Shown: in pieces, positions 7,399 through 14,893 of the stretch
Numbering within the stretch: the stretch's first letter is position 1
Layout of the letters: each line of letters starts with the position of its first letter
Notes under the pieces: model-generated
What the model was told of the DNA's origin: nothing
Seen by the model: the letters and a program-made list of their open reading frames with translations, nothing else
Databases searched by the model: none
Translations under genes and position numbers: made by a program
Source of the DNA: a virus
Direction: 5' to 3' (one strand)
IMG/VR virus record: IMGVR_UViG_3300025585_000032
Location: 1-64,000 of that record
Length of the DNA: 64,000 nucleotides

Positions 7399-7740
7399 AT
7401 GAGCCTTGACGTATACATATCAGCTGTCAGAACTGTGAATGTCTATGAGGGTAATATTACCCACAATCTGAACAAGATGGCCATGGAAGTGAAGCTGTCC
7501 AATGGGCACACTCTGTATGACGTTCTGTGGCGTCCAGAGGAACATAACTACATGAAGGCCAGCGAGATCTCGCCTCTTCTTGTAGAAGGAATCATGATTC
7601 TTCGCTCAGAGCGTGAGAGGTTCCTTCCTTTCAATCCTCCAAATGGTTTTGGAGATTATTGGGGTCTTGTTGACTTTACACAAGAATATCTCAACGCCTG
7701 TCTGGAAAATCCAGATGGTGAGATTCGGGCTTGCAGATGA
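7399..7740 (+). CDS. conserved phage protein, unknown
   Basis: 113 residues, beginning MSLDVYISAVRTVNVYEGNI with the motif ITHNLNKMAMEVKLSNGHTL, a layout common to small proteins in many phages. An aromatic, Pro/Gly-rich segment (PFNPPNGFGDYWGL) follows. No function known. GGAAGGTG precedes the start. Confidence 0.75.
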   Translation: MSLDVYISAVRTVNVYEGNITHNLNKMAMEVKLSNGHTLYDVLWRPEEHNYMKASEISPLLVEGIMILRSERERFLPFNPPNGFGDYWGLVDFTQEYLNACLENPDGEIRACR

Positions 7741-7746
7741 AAGATC

Positions 7747-7920
7747 ATGAATCCGTTTGACCATGTACAGATAACCATAACGCCCTTGATGGACGATCCA
7801 CAATATGCAAGCTGTCCAAGGTGTCGCAAGTACACACGCGAAGGTATCCATAACATGGATTGTCTATGCAATAGATGCGTGGATGCATTGGAACATATGA
7901 AAAAGGATGATAAACGATGA
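7747..7920 (+). CDS. small zinc-ribbon protein
   Basis: 57 residues with five Cys in two clusters, SCPRCRK and CLCNRC, giving a four-Cys zinc ribbon. It starts six bases after the upstream stop, and its own stop overlaps the next ATG. Such ribbons bind nucleic acid or protein; the specific role is unknown. Confidence 0.65.
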   Translation: MNPFDHVQITITPLMDDPQYASCPRCRKYTREGIHNMDCLCNRCVDALEHMKKDDKR

Positions 7921-8141
7921 CGATGAGCGAGAATTACCTTACCGGCGTAGAGAGAATGATAGACGAGCGAAACAAGCCATCATGCGACGAGCGGATTGAT
8001 GAGTTGTCTGAACTGGCAAACGCATACATGGATCAGTATGTCCATTTCAAGGACATGGTCTTTGATATCATTGAAGGCAAGCTGTCTATTGAAGACGCCA
8101 AGATCCAAATGCATGGACTTGAGAGAGGATATGACAAGTGA
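7917..8141 (+). CDS. small acidic helical protein
   Basis: 74 residues, acidic, predicted all-helical, no motif. ATGA-coupled to the zinc-ribbon gene and GTGA-coupled to the following gene. Confidence 0.65.
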   Translation: MTMSENYLTGVERMIDERNKPSCDERIDELSELANAYMDQYVHFKDMVFDIIEGKLSIEDAKIQMHGLERGYDK

Positions 8142-8503
8142 CTGAAGACAATCCGACTAACGTGCTTTCGTTTCCCAAGAAAAAGCTGACGGGAACACTA
8201 AGCGCAACACAATCCAAGGAAGAGTTTGTAAAGCAGCTCGGCGAACACAAGGAAAAGTATATTGATATGGTTCTTGCAAGGACCATGAATCAGCTATACA
8301 ATCGTATGGCAACCGAGGGCTTCAACACCGAAGATGATGTCTTCTTCAATGATTTCTGCTTTGTTGTGGAAGGATTGAAGTCTGCCATGCTTCGCCAGTG
8401 TGGACTGGAACATCCAATCCAGAAGTTCGTTGATGAGAACTTTGAATCTGCGCCACAGGAAAATACGGAAGACGATATTCCAGATGACGATGAAGACAAA
8501 TAA
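8138..8503 (+). CDS. conserved acidic-tail protein, unknown
   Basis: 121 residues starting at a GTG that overlaps the upstream stop (GTGA). The N-terminus NVLSFPKKKLTG is typical of small proteins in T4-like phages. The C-terminal 25 residues are almost all acidic (DDIPDDDEDK at the end). Function unknown. Confidence 0.68.
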   Translation: MTEDNPTNVLSFPKKKLTGTLSATQSKEEFVKQLGEHKEKYIDMVLARTMNQLYNRMATEGFNTEDDVFFNDFCFVVEGLKSAMLRQCGLEHPIQKFVDENFESAPQENTEDDIPDDDEDK

Positions 8504-8509
8504 AAGTCC

Positions 8510-8538
8510 TTGATTTTCCCAGTAACATAACATATAAT
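8510..8538 (+). promoter_or_regulatory. early promoter, leaderless type
   Basis: TTGATT, 17 bp, TATAAT (consensus -10). The ATG of the 5' nuclease gene begins seven bases past the -10, so the start site should coincide with the start codon. Confidence 0.82.
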
Positions 8539-8544
8539 GAATTC

Positions 8545-9387
8545 ATGATTATCATTGATTACAATCAGCTCTGTATTGCAAATTTGATGAAGCAGATTGG
8601 CAATACTTCAAACCTGGAAGAGGGCCTTGTGCGACACATGGTCCTCAATTCCATTCGTGCAATCTCCAAGAAGTTTCGGAATCATGGCGATATCGTTATC
8701 GCATGTGATGGTCCGACATATTGGCGTCGCGAAGTCTTTCCGCAATACAAGCAGCATCGCAAGAAGGACCGCGAAAAGTCTGGGCATGATTGGTCTGCCA
8801 TCTTCACCATTCTGCACAAGATCCGTGAAGAGATTTCTACCAACATGCCATACAAGGTCATTCGTGTGGAAGGTGCCGAGGCAGACGATATCATTGCGAC
8901 TCTTACCAAGAAGTATTGTCCGCATGAATCTGTCGTGATCGTGTCATCCGACAAGGACTTTGTTCAGCTCCATGTCAGCAAGAATGTGAAGCAGTGGTCG
9001 CCCATTCTCGGCAAGTTCGTGGCTACGGATACGCCAATGCGCGACAAGCTGGAGCATATTCTGCAGGGTGATCGTGGCGACGGTATTCCGAATGCGCTGT
9101 CCGCAGACGACTCTTTTGTCACTGGTCAGAGACAGAAACCTATAAATAAGACGAGACTAGCCGAGTGGGTGGAGATGTCTTATGACGATCTATCCAAGCA
9201 CGGCCAGCTCGGACATGGATTTACACGGAACAGAATGCTTATTGATTTTGACAACATTCCTAGCGCAATCTCGCAAGCCATCGTCGCTCAGTACGAATCC
9301 ATTACGCCCAAGCCTCGCGCTGCCATGATCAATTATTTCATGGCGTCTCGCCTAACCAACCTAATTTCCTCTATTGATGAGTTTTGA
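8545..9387 (+). CDS. rnh: RNase H-like 5'-3' exonuclease
   Basis: 280 residues, close to T4 RNase H (305). FEN-family metal-binding motifs are in order: MIIIDYNQ at the N-terminus, ACDGPTYWRR (about 50-60), GAEADDIIATL (about 112-122), SSDKDFVQL (about 133-141) and QGDRGDGIPN (about 174-183). The enzyme removes RNA primers and flaps from lagging strands at the phage replication fork. The first Asp lies at residue 5, so the protein must start at this ATG, even though the promoter leaves no untranslated leader. Confidence 0.88.
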   Translation: MIIIDYNQLCIANLMKQIGNTSNLEEGLVRHMVLNSIRAISKKFRNHGDIVIACDGPTYWRREVFPQYKQHRKKDREKSGHDWSAIFTILHKIREEISTNMPYKVIRVEGAEADDIIATLTKKYCPHESVVIVSSDKDFVQLHVSKNVKQWSPILGKFVATDTPMRDKLEHILQGDRGDGIPNALSADDSFVTGQRQKPINKTRLAEWVEMSYDDLSKHGQLGHGFTRNRMLIDFDNIPSAISQAIVAQYESITPKPRAAMINYFMASRLTNLISSIDEF

Positions 9388-9389
9388 AA

Positions 9390-9830
9390 ATGATATTGAC
9401 AATTTCTGAAGTGTTTGAACGATTTGAGAAAGCGGAGACAGATGCTGATCGCATCAATGTTCTCCGTGCAAACAATACCAGGACGCTACGCAAGGTTCTT
9501 GCGTGTGCGTTCAATCCAAATATTGAATTCACGACTGAAGGTCGTTGGCCAAATTGGAAGCCGTCAGATGTACCTACGGGCATGACATATGGTGATCTGC
9601 ATCGCGAGTTTGATCGCATGTATCTATTCATCAAGAATCATCCAAAGCGCCCTACGACTCTTACAGAGAAGCGTTCAGATCAGCTATTGATCCAGATGCT
9701 GGAGATGATGCCTCAAGGCGATGCAATTGTCACGCTGAACATGATGGGCAAGAACCTGAAGGTCAAGGGTCTTACTAAAGAACTAGCCGAAGCTGCATTC
9801 GGTCCAAATCTATTGAATGAGAGTGTTTGA
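9390..9830 (+). CDS. DUF6433-like conserved protein
   Basis: 146 residues. The N-terminal pattern, a short helix ISEVFERFEKAETDADRINV followed by NNTRTLRKVLACAFNPNIEF, resembles a family (DUF6433) conserved in T4-like phages next to replication genes. No catalytic motif is seen. The ATG lies two bases after the nuclease stop, so the two are likely co-translated. Confidence 0.6.
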   Translation: MILTISEVFERFEKAETDADRINVLRANNTRTLRKVLACAFNPNIEFTTEGRWPNWKPSDVPTGMTYGDLHREFDRMYLFIKNHPKRPTTLTEKRSDQLLIQMLEMMPQGDAIVTLNMMGKNLKVKGLTKELAEAAFGPNLLNESV

Positions 9831-9860
9831 TTATGATTACCGCAAACAGGAGATATCCAA

Positions 9861-10256
9861 ATGCGAAATCGTACCAAATCAAAGTTAGCAAAGGAAATGT
9901 CACGCACACATGAGAAGTGCAAGTATGTTCCAACGCAAGAAGAAATTTCTCGTTGGTTCAATATAATCAATCGCGAGATCTTCAAGAATGATCTTCCGCA
10001 GTTTAGAAAGATTGAGATTCGTCGTCGCCATGGTTGTTGGGGTGAGTGTATTGGAGACACCAGCAAGACCAAAGGCCGTTTCTCTGATCTTTCCCTCAAC
10101 CACTACCAAAAATCAAAAAAGCATTTCATCGAGGTTCTGATACACGAAATGGTTCACCATTATCAATGGATCCACGAGAACACGATGACACACGGCGAAA
10201 GTTTTTTCGCATGGAAGCCAATCCTGGCAAAGTATAACGTAAATCTAACCGCATAA
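9861..10256 (+). CDS. SprT-like zinc metalloprotease
   Basis: 131 residues. The HExxH motif is in IHEMVHHYQWIHE (about 94-106), with a downstream His in THGESFF as the likely third ligand. An IINREIFKNDLPQF stretch is typical of SprT-like domains. These single-domain proteases act on protein-DNA crosslinks in cellular relatives; in phages the target is unknown. CAGGAG sits eight bases before the start. Confidence 0.8.
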   Translation: MRNRTKSKLAKEMSRTHEKCKYVPTQEEISRWFNIINREIFKNDLPQFRKIEIRRRHGCWGECIGDTSKTKGRFSDLSLNHYQKSKKHFIEVLIHEMVHHYQWIHENTMTHGESFFAWKPILAKYNVNLTA

Positions 10257-10274
10257 GGAGTAAAATAGCAAAAC

Positions 10275-10439
10275 ATGTCCAAGCGTAAGTACAATACTGA
10301 TGATCAGTACGAAGACGACGATATTGATTATGATATGAATAAGGCAGTTCGCAAGGAACGCCGACCAAATTCCAAGAACTTACTCAAGAAATGGCAAGAC
10401 GCCGACGACGAATTTGATGACGATTTCTACTCACGCTGA
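10275..10439 (+). CDS. small acidic/basic mosaic protein
   Basis: 54 residues, alternating acidic runs (YEDDDIDYD, DDEFDDDF) and a basic centre (RKERRPNSKNLLKKW). AAGGAG lies 14-19 bases upstream of the ATG. Probably disordered. Function unknown. Confidence 0.55.
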   Translation: MSKRKYNTDDQYEDDDIDYDMNKAVRKERRPNSKNLLKKWQDADDEFDDDFYSR

Positions 10440-10448
10440 GGACATGCA

Positions 10449-10772
10449 ATGATTATGCTAAATGTGGTAAACCTTATTCTCCAGAAGACAGCCAATGGAG
10501 CAATTCATTGCGAGGAGACAACACGCATTCTCGTCCATGCTGTGGATATTCTTCAAGTGTATGAACAACATTCCAAGCGCGATACGCACACATATGCAAT
10601 CGTCAAGTCGCCAAGTGGCGCAACAAACATCTATCGCATTCGTGAGACGATTGATTGTGTTCAGAGAATGATTCTCGGTCTACCGAATAAAACTGTGCCT
10701 TCAGCACGGATTCAAGCTGCAGTAGATCTTCTTCACGGAACTACCAATTCTGAAAATCTTCTTCATCCGTAG
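10449..10772 (+). CDS. hypothetical protein
   Basis: 107 residues, probably alpha/beta, no recognised motif. The last 32 bases overlap the convergent zinc-finger gene, so this pair ends tail to tail with shared sequence. Confidence 0.6.
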   Translation: MIMLNVVNLILQKTANGAIHCEETTRILVHAVDILQVYEQHSKRDTHTYAIVKSPSGATNIYRIRETIDCVQRMILGLPNKTVPSARIQAAVDLLHGTTNSENLLHP

Positions 10773-11073
10773 GAAATATTGGATCAATAGGCTCATGGCC
10801 ATATATGTTTCGCATGTCCATGAGCCTATCAATGTTCTTTTCCGATCTGGCAGACTTCAATTGATTGACAAGTCTTCTCTGTTCTTGCTCTGGCGTAAGT
10901 GCTTGAACACCCCAGTTACGATTCTTCGCTCCGCAGTATCTGGAACAGAATCTTGCTTTAGGTCTAATCGTGATGAATTCCTTGTTGCAATGAGCACAGA
11001 TCTTTTTTACTTGTGCTGTGATCGGGCGACCGACAGGACGACCAGTAGGAATATATTTTTTCTTTTTAGGCAT
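10741..11073 (-). CDS. small zinc-finger protein with AT-hook-like start
   Basis: 110 residues. A basic N-terminus with GRPVGRPI (AT-hook-like) is followed by CAHCNKEF and ARFCSRYC, a CxxC...CxxxC zinc finger of the FCS/MYM kind, then a helical tail. It probably binds DNA; similar fingers occur in homing-endonuclease-associated and regulatory phage proteins. The start at 11073 gives a compact protein, and the 47 upstream codons run over the divergent gene. A CATAAATA box lies just upstream on the same strand. Confidence 0.68.
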   Translation of the reverse strand: MPKKKKYIPTGRPVGRPITAQVKKICAHCNKEFITIRPKARFCSRYCGAKNRNWGVQALTPEQEQRRLVNQLKSARSEKNIDRLMDMRNIYGHEPIDPIFPTDEEDFQNW

Positions 11074-11078
11074 GGAGA

Positions 11079-11086
11079 TATTTATG
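11079..11086 (-). promoter_or_regulatory. candidate late promoter (minus)
   Basis: CATAAATA on the minus strand ends five bases before the zinc-finger ATG, leaving essentially no leader. It overlaps the ATG of the divergent gene at 11084. Confidence 0.4.
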
Positions 11087-11269
11087 AGTGATGATAAGAA
11101 ATTCATAGACAGGATTGCACGTTCTCTATATGCAGAACAATACAAGATTTCAACATGGGATTCCATGAGTGAAGAAAAACGACAATTCTGGAGAGATGAA
11201 GCTGAAAGGTTCATTGAAGCAGCAAACGAAACTGGTATCGCATTATATGATGTGGATGATCATAGATGA
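11084..11269 (+). CDS. small hypothetical protein
   Basis: 61 residues, acidic and helical. GGAG lies seven bases before the ATG. It starts only ten bases from the divergent zinc-finger start. Function unknown. Confidence 0.65.
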   Translation: MSDDKKFIDRIARSLYAEQYKISTWDSMSEEKRQFWRDEAERFIEAANETGIALYDVDDHR

Positions 11270-11505
11270 ACATCAAGGATACTGAAAAGCTGATTGAGCT
11301 GCTGGATTCCATTCTAAACATGTTTGAAAAGGTTCCTACCATAGATCCAACGGGCCACAATAATTTCATGTGGCTGATGATGTATGACATGATGACGAAG
11401 CCTATCGTGATCATGCAGAACATTCTCTATCTGCATCTAGATGCACTCAAGGAAAAAGAAAATGCACATTCTGGAACTGACGAAGACAATAGACTCGGCG
11501 ATTAG
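11266..11505 (+). CDS. small hypothetical protein
   Basis: 79 residues. The middle is Met-rich and hydrophobic (NNFMWLMMYDMM...), but there is no clear membrane helix. ATGA-coupled to the gene before, and overlaps the next gene by 44 bases. Confidence 0.6.
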   Translation: MNIKDTEKLIELLDSILNMFEKVPTIDPTGHNNFMWLMMYDMMTKPIVIMQNILYLHLDALKEKENAHSGTDEDNRLGD

Positions 11506-11635
11506 TCGTGCCGTAAAGTTTCGCGAGAATGGATCGCTTGCACATACTCTGGACCAGGATGTGTTTCGTGTCATATCAATTGCAATTGCAACGGAAATAC
11601 TGGACACATACATAGTCAAAAAGAAGGACGAGTGA
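11462..11635 (+). CDS. small helical protein
   Basis: 57 residues from the ATG at 11462; an in-frame ATG at 11441 would add seven residues. Helical, no motif. Its stop is followed within two bases by the next start. Confidence 0.55.
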   Translation: MHILELTKTIDSAISRAVKFRENGSLAHTLDQDVFRVISIAIATEILDTYIVKKKDE

Positions 11636-11636
11636 T

Positions 11637-11831
11637 ATGAAACGTGTTGGTGTTCTTGCTCTGTTTCTACTTGGTGGATGCTTGGCGCATGATCCATACT
11701 ACAATCCGCCACGCTATCATCATTACTCACAGCCATACTATCACCGACACTATCATCGTCCCGTGTGTCATACGCACTATCAGTGGAATCCATACACTCA
11801 CAGATACTATCCTCGTCGTATTTGTTATTGA
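11637..11831 (+). CDS. His/Tyr-rich small lipoprotein
   Basis: 64 residues. The signal MKRVGVLALFLLGGC has a lipobox ending in Cys15. The mature part is dominated by His, Tyr, Pro and Arg (13 His), which would bind metal. Probably an outer-membrane or periplasmic lipoprotein; function unknown. Its stop overlaps the next promoter's -35. Confidence 0.65.
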   Translation: MKRVGVLALFLLGGCLAHDPYYNPPRYHHYSQPYYHRHYHRPVCHTHYQWNPYTHRYYPRRICY

Positions 11832-11856
11832 CATACCCAATCAATTCATATATGAT
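11828..11856 (+). promoter_or_regulatory. early promoter, leaderless type
   Basis: TTGACA, 17 bp, TATGAT. The next ATG lies seven bases past the -10. The -35 overlaps the stop of the lipoprotein gene. Confidence 0.78.
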
Positions 11857-11863
11857 GTGAAGC

Positions 11864-12031
11864 ATGGATAAATTCATTTTCAATTCCGTCGTTCGTAATC
11901 TGGATGATCGCATTCAGGATTACTTCTTTCTCAAGCAAAAGATGGGTGTTGATCATGCAACCGTGCATGACGCAATCCAAGACATATTCTCGCTTGCCGA
12001 CCAACTGGTTTCTCTGAAAGACGACGAATGA
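11864..12031 (+). CDS. small helical protein
   Basis: 55 residues (MDKFIFNSVVRNLDDRIQDY...), acidic and helical. The predicted mRNA starts at or next to the ATG. The next in-frame Met is far downstream, supporting leaderless initiation. Confidence 0.65.
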   Translation: MDKFIFNSVVRNLDDRIQDYFFLKQKMGVDHATVHDAIQDIFSLADQLVSLKDDE

Positions 12032-12126
12032 CATTTTGGCAATTCTGCATTCTGACTCTTGGTGTTGGATTTGTCATAACGATGGGTATCTTGTATTTTA
12101 CTGACATTGGTAAAGAAGATGATTGA
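12028..12126 (+). CDS. tiny membrane protein
   Basis: 32 residues with one strong transmembrane helix (about 3-24) and an acidic tail. ATGA overlap with the upstream gene; its 3' end overlaps the next start. Confidence 0.6.
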   Translation: MTFWQFCILTLGVGFVITMGILYFTDIGKEDD

Positions 12127-12280
12127 GAAACGAAAGATTGAAATCACCATGAAGGAATTCTATGAAGCCATTCGGCTTTTCGTGCATGAGACGCATGGTG
12201 TCGTAATGCCCGTTGAACGCACCGATGTCAAGATGTCCACAGACGAACACAAACTTACATTTGAATGGGAATACAAGTGA
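12119..12280 (+). CDS. small hypothetical protein
   Basis: 53 residues, mixed alpha/beta, ending in a strand (KLTFEWEYK). It overlaps the genes on both sides (TGATG at its stop). Function unknown. Confidence 0.6.
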   Translation: MIEKRKIEITMKEFYEAIRLFVHETHGVVMPVERTDVKMSTDEHKLTFEWEYK

Positions 12281-12681
12281 TGAGCAAGAAACTTTGGAAT
12301 ACGATTGACCACACGATCCTCAAGGCTCTACCAAATGCTGCACGAGGCTATGAACAGAGGATAACCATTCCCGAGTTCACATTCCTTGGTGCAAAGGAAC
12401 AACCAGACTTTGGCGTAATCGTGATTTGGTTCTATGGCAATGAAAAGACGATTGAGCTGAAGAGCCTAAAGCAGTACATCTATCAGTATCGTGACACGAT
12501 CATTTCCTATGAGAGATGTTTGGATGTGATGTTCAAGCACATGATGGAAGTATATAAGCCAGACAGAATTCGCATTGAGATTGATTTCCGTCCACGTGGT
12601 GGAATTTCTAGCAAGCTGACTGTGGATTCCGATTGGGGTCATCTTGGTGGAACAGATAAAGTTTGGCAACATCACAAATAA
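12280..12681 (+). CDS. QueF-like T-fold protein lacking the catalytic Cys
   Basis: 133 residues. It aligns by eye with unimodular QueF (preQ0 nitrile reductase): PEFTFLGAKEQPDFGVI replaces the QueF block EFTSLCPKTGQPDF, then IELKSLKQYIYQYRD (the SLK/YLxxxR block) and DFRPRGGISSKL (conserved FTPRGGI). The catalytic Cys of QueF is replaced by Gly and the block is one residue shorter. It therefore cannot form the thioimide of normal nitrile reduction. It may bind a deazaguanine or pterin, act differently, or be inactive. It starts on the stop of the gene before. Confidence 0.72.
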   Translation: MSKKLWNTIDHTILKALPNAARGYEQRITIPEFTFLGAKEQPDFGVIVIWFYGNEKTIELKSLKQYIYQYRDTIISYERCLDVMFKHMMEVYKPDRIRIEIDFRPRGGISSKLTVDSDWGHLGGTDKVWQHHK

Positions 12682-12684
12682 GCC

Positions 12685-12713
12685 TTGATTTTCCCAATAC
12701 ACCAATATATAAT
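12685..12713 (+). promoter_or_regulatory. early sigma70-type promoter
   Basis: TTGATT, 17 bp, TATAAT. The nine bases CCTTGATTT are identical to those at the promoter at 8510. A 28-base gap and AGGAG lead to the ATG at 12742. Confidence 0.8.
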
Positions 12714-12741
12714 GTAGATACAATCAAATTAGGAGATTGAA

Positions 12742-13101
12742 ATGAAGACTTTTACTCGTATGGCTGCTCAGGGCGATTTCGTGATCTTCCGCATCAATGA
12801 GATGCCGAAGAATGTGGAGCGCATCGAGATCAAGAACAACCATCTCACGGTTGCTCACTCTGAGACTGGACATAATCATGTCGCTGTCCTGAAGCGTCCA
12901 GAGTCCGTTGAAGCGTTCAAGGAGACTGGCACCAAGGATGTGGATCTGTACAAGATGTTCCTTCTTGTGAAGGATCCGACTCCGATTGAACATCTTCGGC
13001 CACACGACACACATGAAACTCTGCTTGTTGCTCCGGGCAAGTATGAGATCCGCAGGCAGCGTGAGTACACCCCGGAGGGTTTCCGTCGCGCTCAGGACTA
13101 A
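12742..13101 (+). CDS. conserved hypothetical protein
   Basis: 119 residues, beta-rich, with a His-containing centre (HSETGHNHVAVL) and a C-terminal strand cluster (ETLLVAPGKYEIRRQREY). The small-barrel look suggests a cupin- or phage-SH3-like fold; not recognised. Single-gene unit, with promoter upstream and intrinsic terminator downstream. Confidence 0.68.
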   Translation: MKTFTRMAAQGDFVIFRINEMPKNVERIEIKNNHLTVAHSETGHNHVAVLKRPESVEAFKETGTKDVDLYKMFLLVKDPTPIEHLRPHDTHETLLVAPGKYEIRRQREYTPEGFRRAQD

Positions 13102-13116
13102 GCTGAGACAAACAGA

Positions 13117-13148
13117 AAAGACGGCGCCACAAACGCCGTCTTTTTTTA
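13117..13148 (+). terminator. intrinsic terminator
   Basis: gacggcg pairs with cgccgtc around ccacaaa and is followed by eight consecutive T: a textbook rho-independent terminator. Confidence 0.9.
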
Positions 13149-13160
13149 TTGGTGGTATTC

Positions 13161-13319
13161 ATGAAGCCAATGAATGATATTATAGCGGCGCCGCGCAGCT
13201 GCGAGTGGATGTATCGGCGTGCATATCGTGCCATTTTATGGGACTTGTTTCTGGTGGACTATGTAAAGACCAGAATAATGTTAGATGTGGAACATGAGGA
13301 TCTAAACCATGAAGTATAG
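13161..13319 (+). CDS. small hypothetical protein
   Basis: 52 residues, with a basic aromatic N-terminal half (CEWMYRRAYRAILWDLF) and an acidic end. It overlaps the next gene's start by 11 bases. No promoter is evident directly upstream. Confidence 0.5.
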   Translation: MKPMNDIIAAPRSCEWMYRRAYRAILWDLFLVDYVKTRIMLDVEHEDLNHEV

Positions 13320-13524
13320 AGTTTATACCAACGTTATTCATTCCATGTATGCTCGTCTGGATGATCAAATTGTTTCGGGATGCAGGCCTGGATTATTTGA
13401 CGAGGCTGGATTGACCGTTGATATGGTAACGGTAATTGAAAAGGTACGCAGACCAGTTCTGGCCCAGATATATTCGCAAATTGAACGCCCTGACATTTCC
13501 AATCAATCGGAAGATCAGTCATGA
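13309..13524 (+). CDS. small hypothetical protein
   Basis: 71 residues, alpha/beta, no motif. ATGA overlap with the tetrapeptide-repeat gene that follows, so the two are co-translated. Confidence 0.55.
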   Translation: MKYRVYTNVIHSMYARLDDQIVSGCRPGLFDEAGLTVDMVTVIEKVRRPVLAQIYSQIERPDISNQSEDQS

Positions 13525-13682
13525 ACGAGTCATTTGATGAAGTCTGGCAACAAGCCCGAAATCAAGTCTGGAATCGTGTCATGAAACGAGTCAATGATGA
13601 GGTCTGGGGCAAAGTCTTCTGGGATGAAGTCTCGGATCAAGTCGAGGATCAAGTCTTGGATCAAGTTGAGGATCAGACATGA
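13521..13682 (+). CDS. QV-xx tetrapeptide-repeat protein 1
   Basis: 53 residues. From residue 5 the chain has Val at nearly every fourth position, often in D/N-Q/E-V-x units (for example DQVEDQVLDQVEDQ at the end). At DNA level this is a 12-base repeat near atcaagtctgga. It is one of several such genes and lies just upstream of the DUF6745 gene. The fold is unknown; regular tetrads suggest a solenoid or amphipathic rod. Confidence 0.65.
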   Translation: MNESFDEVWQQARNQVWNRVMKRVNDEVWGKVFWDEVSDQVEDQVLDQVEDQT

Positions 13683-13691
13683 AATTCACCC

Positions 13692-13720
13692 TTGACATTC
13701 CCAATCTATAATTGTATCAT
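13692..13720 (+). promoter_or_regulatory. early sigma70-type promoter
   Basis: TTGACA, 17 bp, TATCAT, upstream of the DUF6745 gene with an AAAGGAG site between. Confidence 0.78.
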
Positions 13721-13751
13721 TACCTCATAGTCATCAAAGGAGATAATCGTA

Positions 13752-14624
13752 ATGGCTAAGACGAAGAAGAAGCTGGATAAGCTGACGCAGGCTCAGATTG
13801 ATGCGATGCCCAAGTATGTTGAGAAGTGGGTCGCGATCGGTCTTTCCACTGAGCGTGTGGATTTTGAGAAGGTCAAGCCGCTTGTGGCCAAGTGCTACGA
13901 GAAGGCTGGATACAAGGTTCCAAACTTCCACTTTGCACAGGGTCCTGACGAGGGCTATGAGACGTATCTGGCTCTCGGTGGCAAGCCTGGGCGTTCCGAG
14001 TATACCTCGGGCTGCATGTTTGGTTCGATGGAAGCATCTTGGCTTTCCTACTACGACTACTACAAGAACGAGACGGACATCGAGATTGACAACATTGACC
14101 ACATGAAGGAGCTGGTCATGTCGTCTGGTTGGGTCTATCTCGGCGACACCGATGCGATTATCCATGATCGCCCGACGATCATTGCCCGCGACGAGCAGGG
14201 TCGTCTGCACTCGGAGACTGGTCCCGCTATTCAGTATGGTGATGGCTGGGAGCGTTTCTACTGGCACGGTAACTGCATTCCGCGCGAGTGGATCATGGAG
14301 CGTGAGAAGCTGACTGCGGAGATCGCCATCGGTCAGCAGAACGTCGAGCTGCGTCGTTGCGCGTGTGAGATCCTTGGTTGGGCAAAGATCCTTGATAGTC
14401 TCAAGGCAACTGTGCTTGACGAGGACGAGGATCCGATGATCGGGACTCTGCTTGAGGTTGAGATTCCTGAGATTGGCAAGGAGAAGTTTCTGAAGGTTCT
14501 GTGTGGCACTGGTCGCACGTTTGCAATTCCGGTTCCTCCGGATGTGAATACTGCGCTTGAGGCCAATTCGTGGACGTATGGAATGGATCCGAAGATGCTG
14601 CGGGATCTTGAAGTTCGCACCTGA
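13752..14624 (+). CDS. DUF6745-family protein
   Basis: 290 residues. The C-terminal two thirds carry blocks I associate with DUF6745: WLSYYDYY (about 98-105), IHDRPTIIARDEQGRLHSE with TGPAIQYGDGW (about 137-165), FYWHG, and LRRCACEILGW with LCGTGRTFAIPVP. The function of the family is unknown. In other genomes, as I recall, such proteins often carry low-complexity V-x-x-S/Q tetrad runs ahead of the WLxxYDYY block. Here those tetrads are absent from this protein but encoded as separate small genes on both sides. It has its own promoter and terminator. Confidence 0.72.
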   Translation: MAKTKKKLDKLTQAQIDAMPKYVEKWVAIGLSTERVDFEKVKPLVAKCYEKAGYKVPNFHFAQGPDEGYETYLALGGKPGRSEYTSGCMFGSMEASWLSYYDYYKNETDIEIDNIDHMKELVMSSGWVYLGDTDAIIHDRPTIIARDEQGRLHSETGPAIQYGDGWERFYWHGNCIPREWIMEREKLTAEIAIGQQNVELRRCACEILGWAKILDSLKATVLDEDEDPMIGTLLEVEIPEIGKEKFLKVLCGTGRTFAIPVPPDVNTALEANSWTYGMDPKMLRDLEVRT

Positions 14625-14629
14625 GAAAA

Positions 14630-14664
14630 GGAACGCGGTTTAGAGAAATCTGGGCCGCGTTTTA
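14630..14664 (+). terminator. hairpin terminator
   Basis: aacgcgg pairs with ccgcgtt across a 16-base loop, followed by tta. It ends the DUF6745 unit. Confidence 0.6.
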
Positions 14665-14667
14665 CTT

Positions 14668-14724
14668 ATGAACATAGATGACAAGTTAGGAATCAAGTCA
14701 GAAATCCACAATGAATATCGATGA
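14668..14724 (+). CDS. 18-residue MNIDD-start peptide (remnant)
   Basis: MNIDDKLGIKSEIHNEYR shares the MNIDD start of the tetrapeptide-repeat genes and overlaps the next member. Probably a shortened relic or a translational leader rather than a functional protein. Confidence 0.3.
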   Translation: MNIDDKLGIKSEIHNEYR

Positions 14725-14893
14725 TCAAGTCTGTGATCAAGTCTGTGATCAAGTCTGGAATCATGCTTGGCACGGTCAAGTCTGGGATCAAGTCGAGAAT
14801 CAAGTCTGGATTCAAGTCTCGAATCAAGTCTGGAATCAAGTCAAGAGTCAAGTCTTGAATCAAGTCAGGAATCAAGTCAGGAATCCACAATGA
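14711..14893 (+). CDS. QV-xx tetrapeptide-repeat protein 2
   Basis: 60 residues. After MNID it consists of about 13 tetrads with Q-V or a close variant (DQVC, DQVW, NQVW, NQVR), ending in NPQ. The stop overlaps the next gene's ATG in cacaATGA. The complementary strand also stays open, only because of the 12-base repeat. Confidence 0.65.
   Translation: MNIDDQVCDQVCDQVWNHAWHGQVWDQVENQVWIQVSNQVWNQVKSQVLNQVRNQVRNPQ

Noticed and set aside
9141-9148. Perfect TATAAATA inside the 5' nuclease gene
   Set aside because: It matches the late consensus but lies mid-gene with the next start 240 bp away and no late-type gene following; chance or a minor promoter.
9833-9913. 26-codon frame before the SprT-like gene
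   Set aside because: It overlaps the better supported gene at 9861, has no ribosome site and no features.
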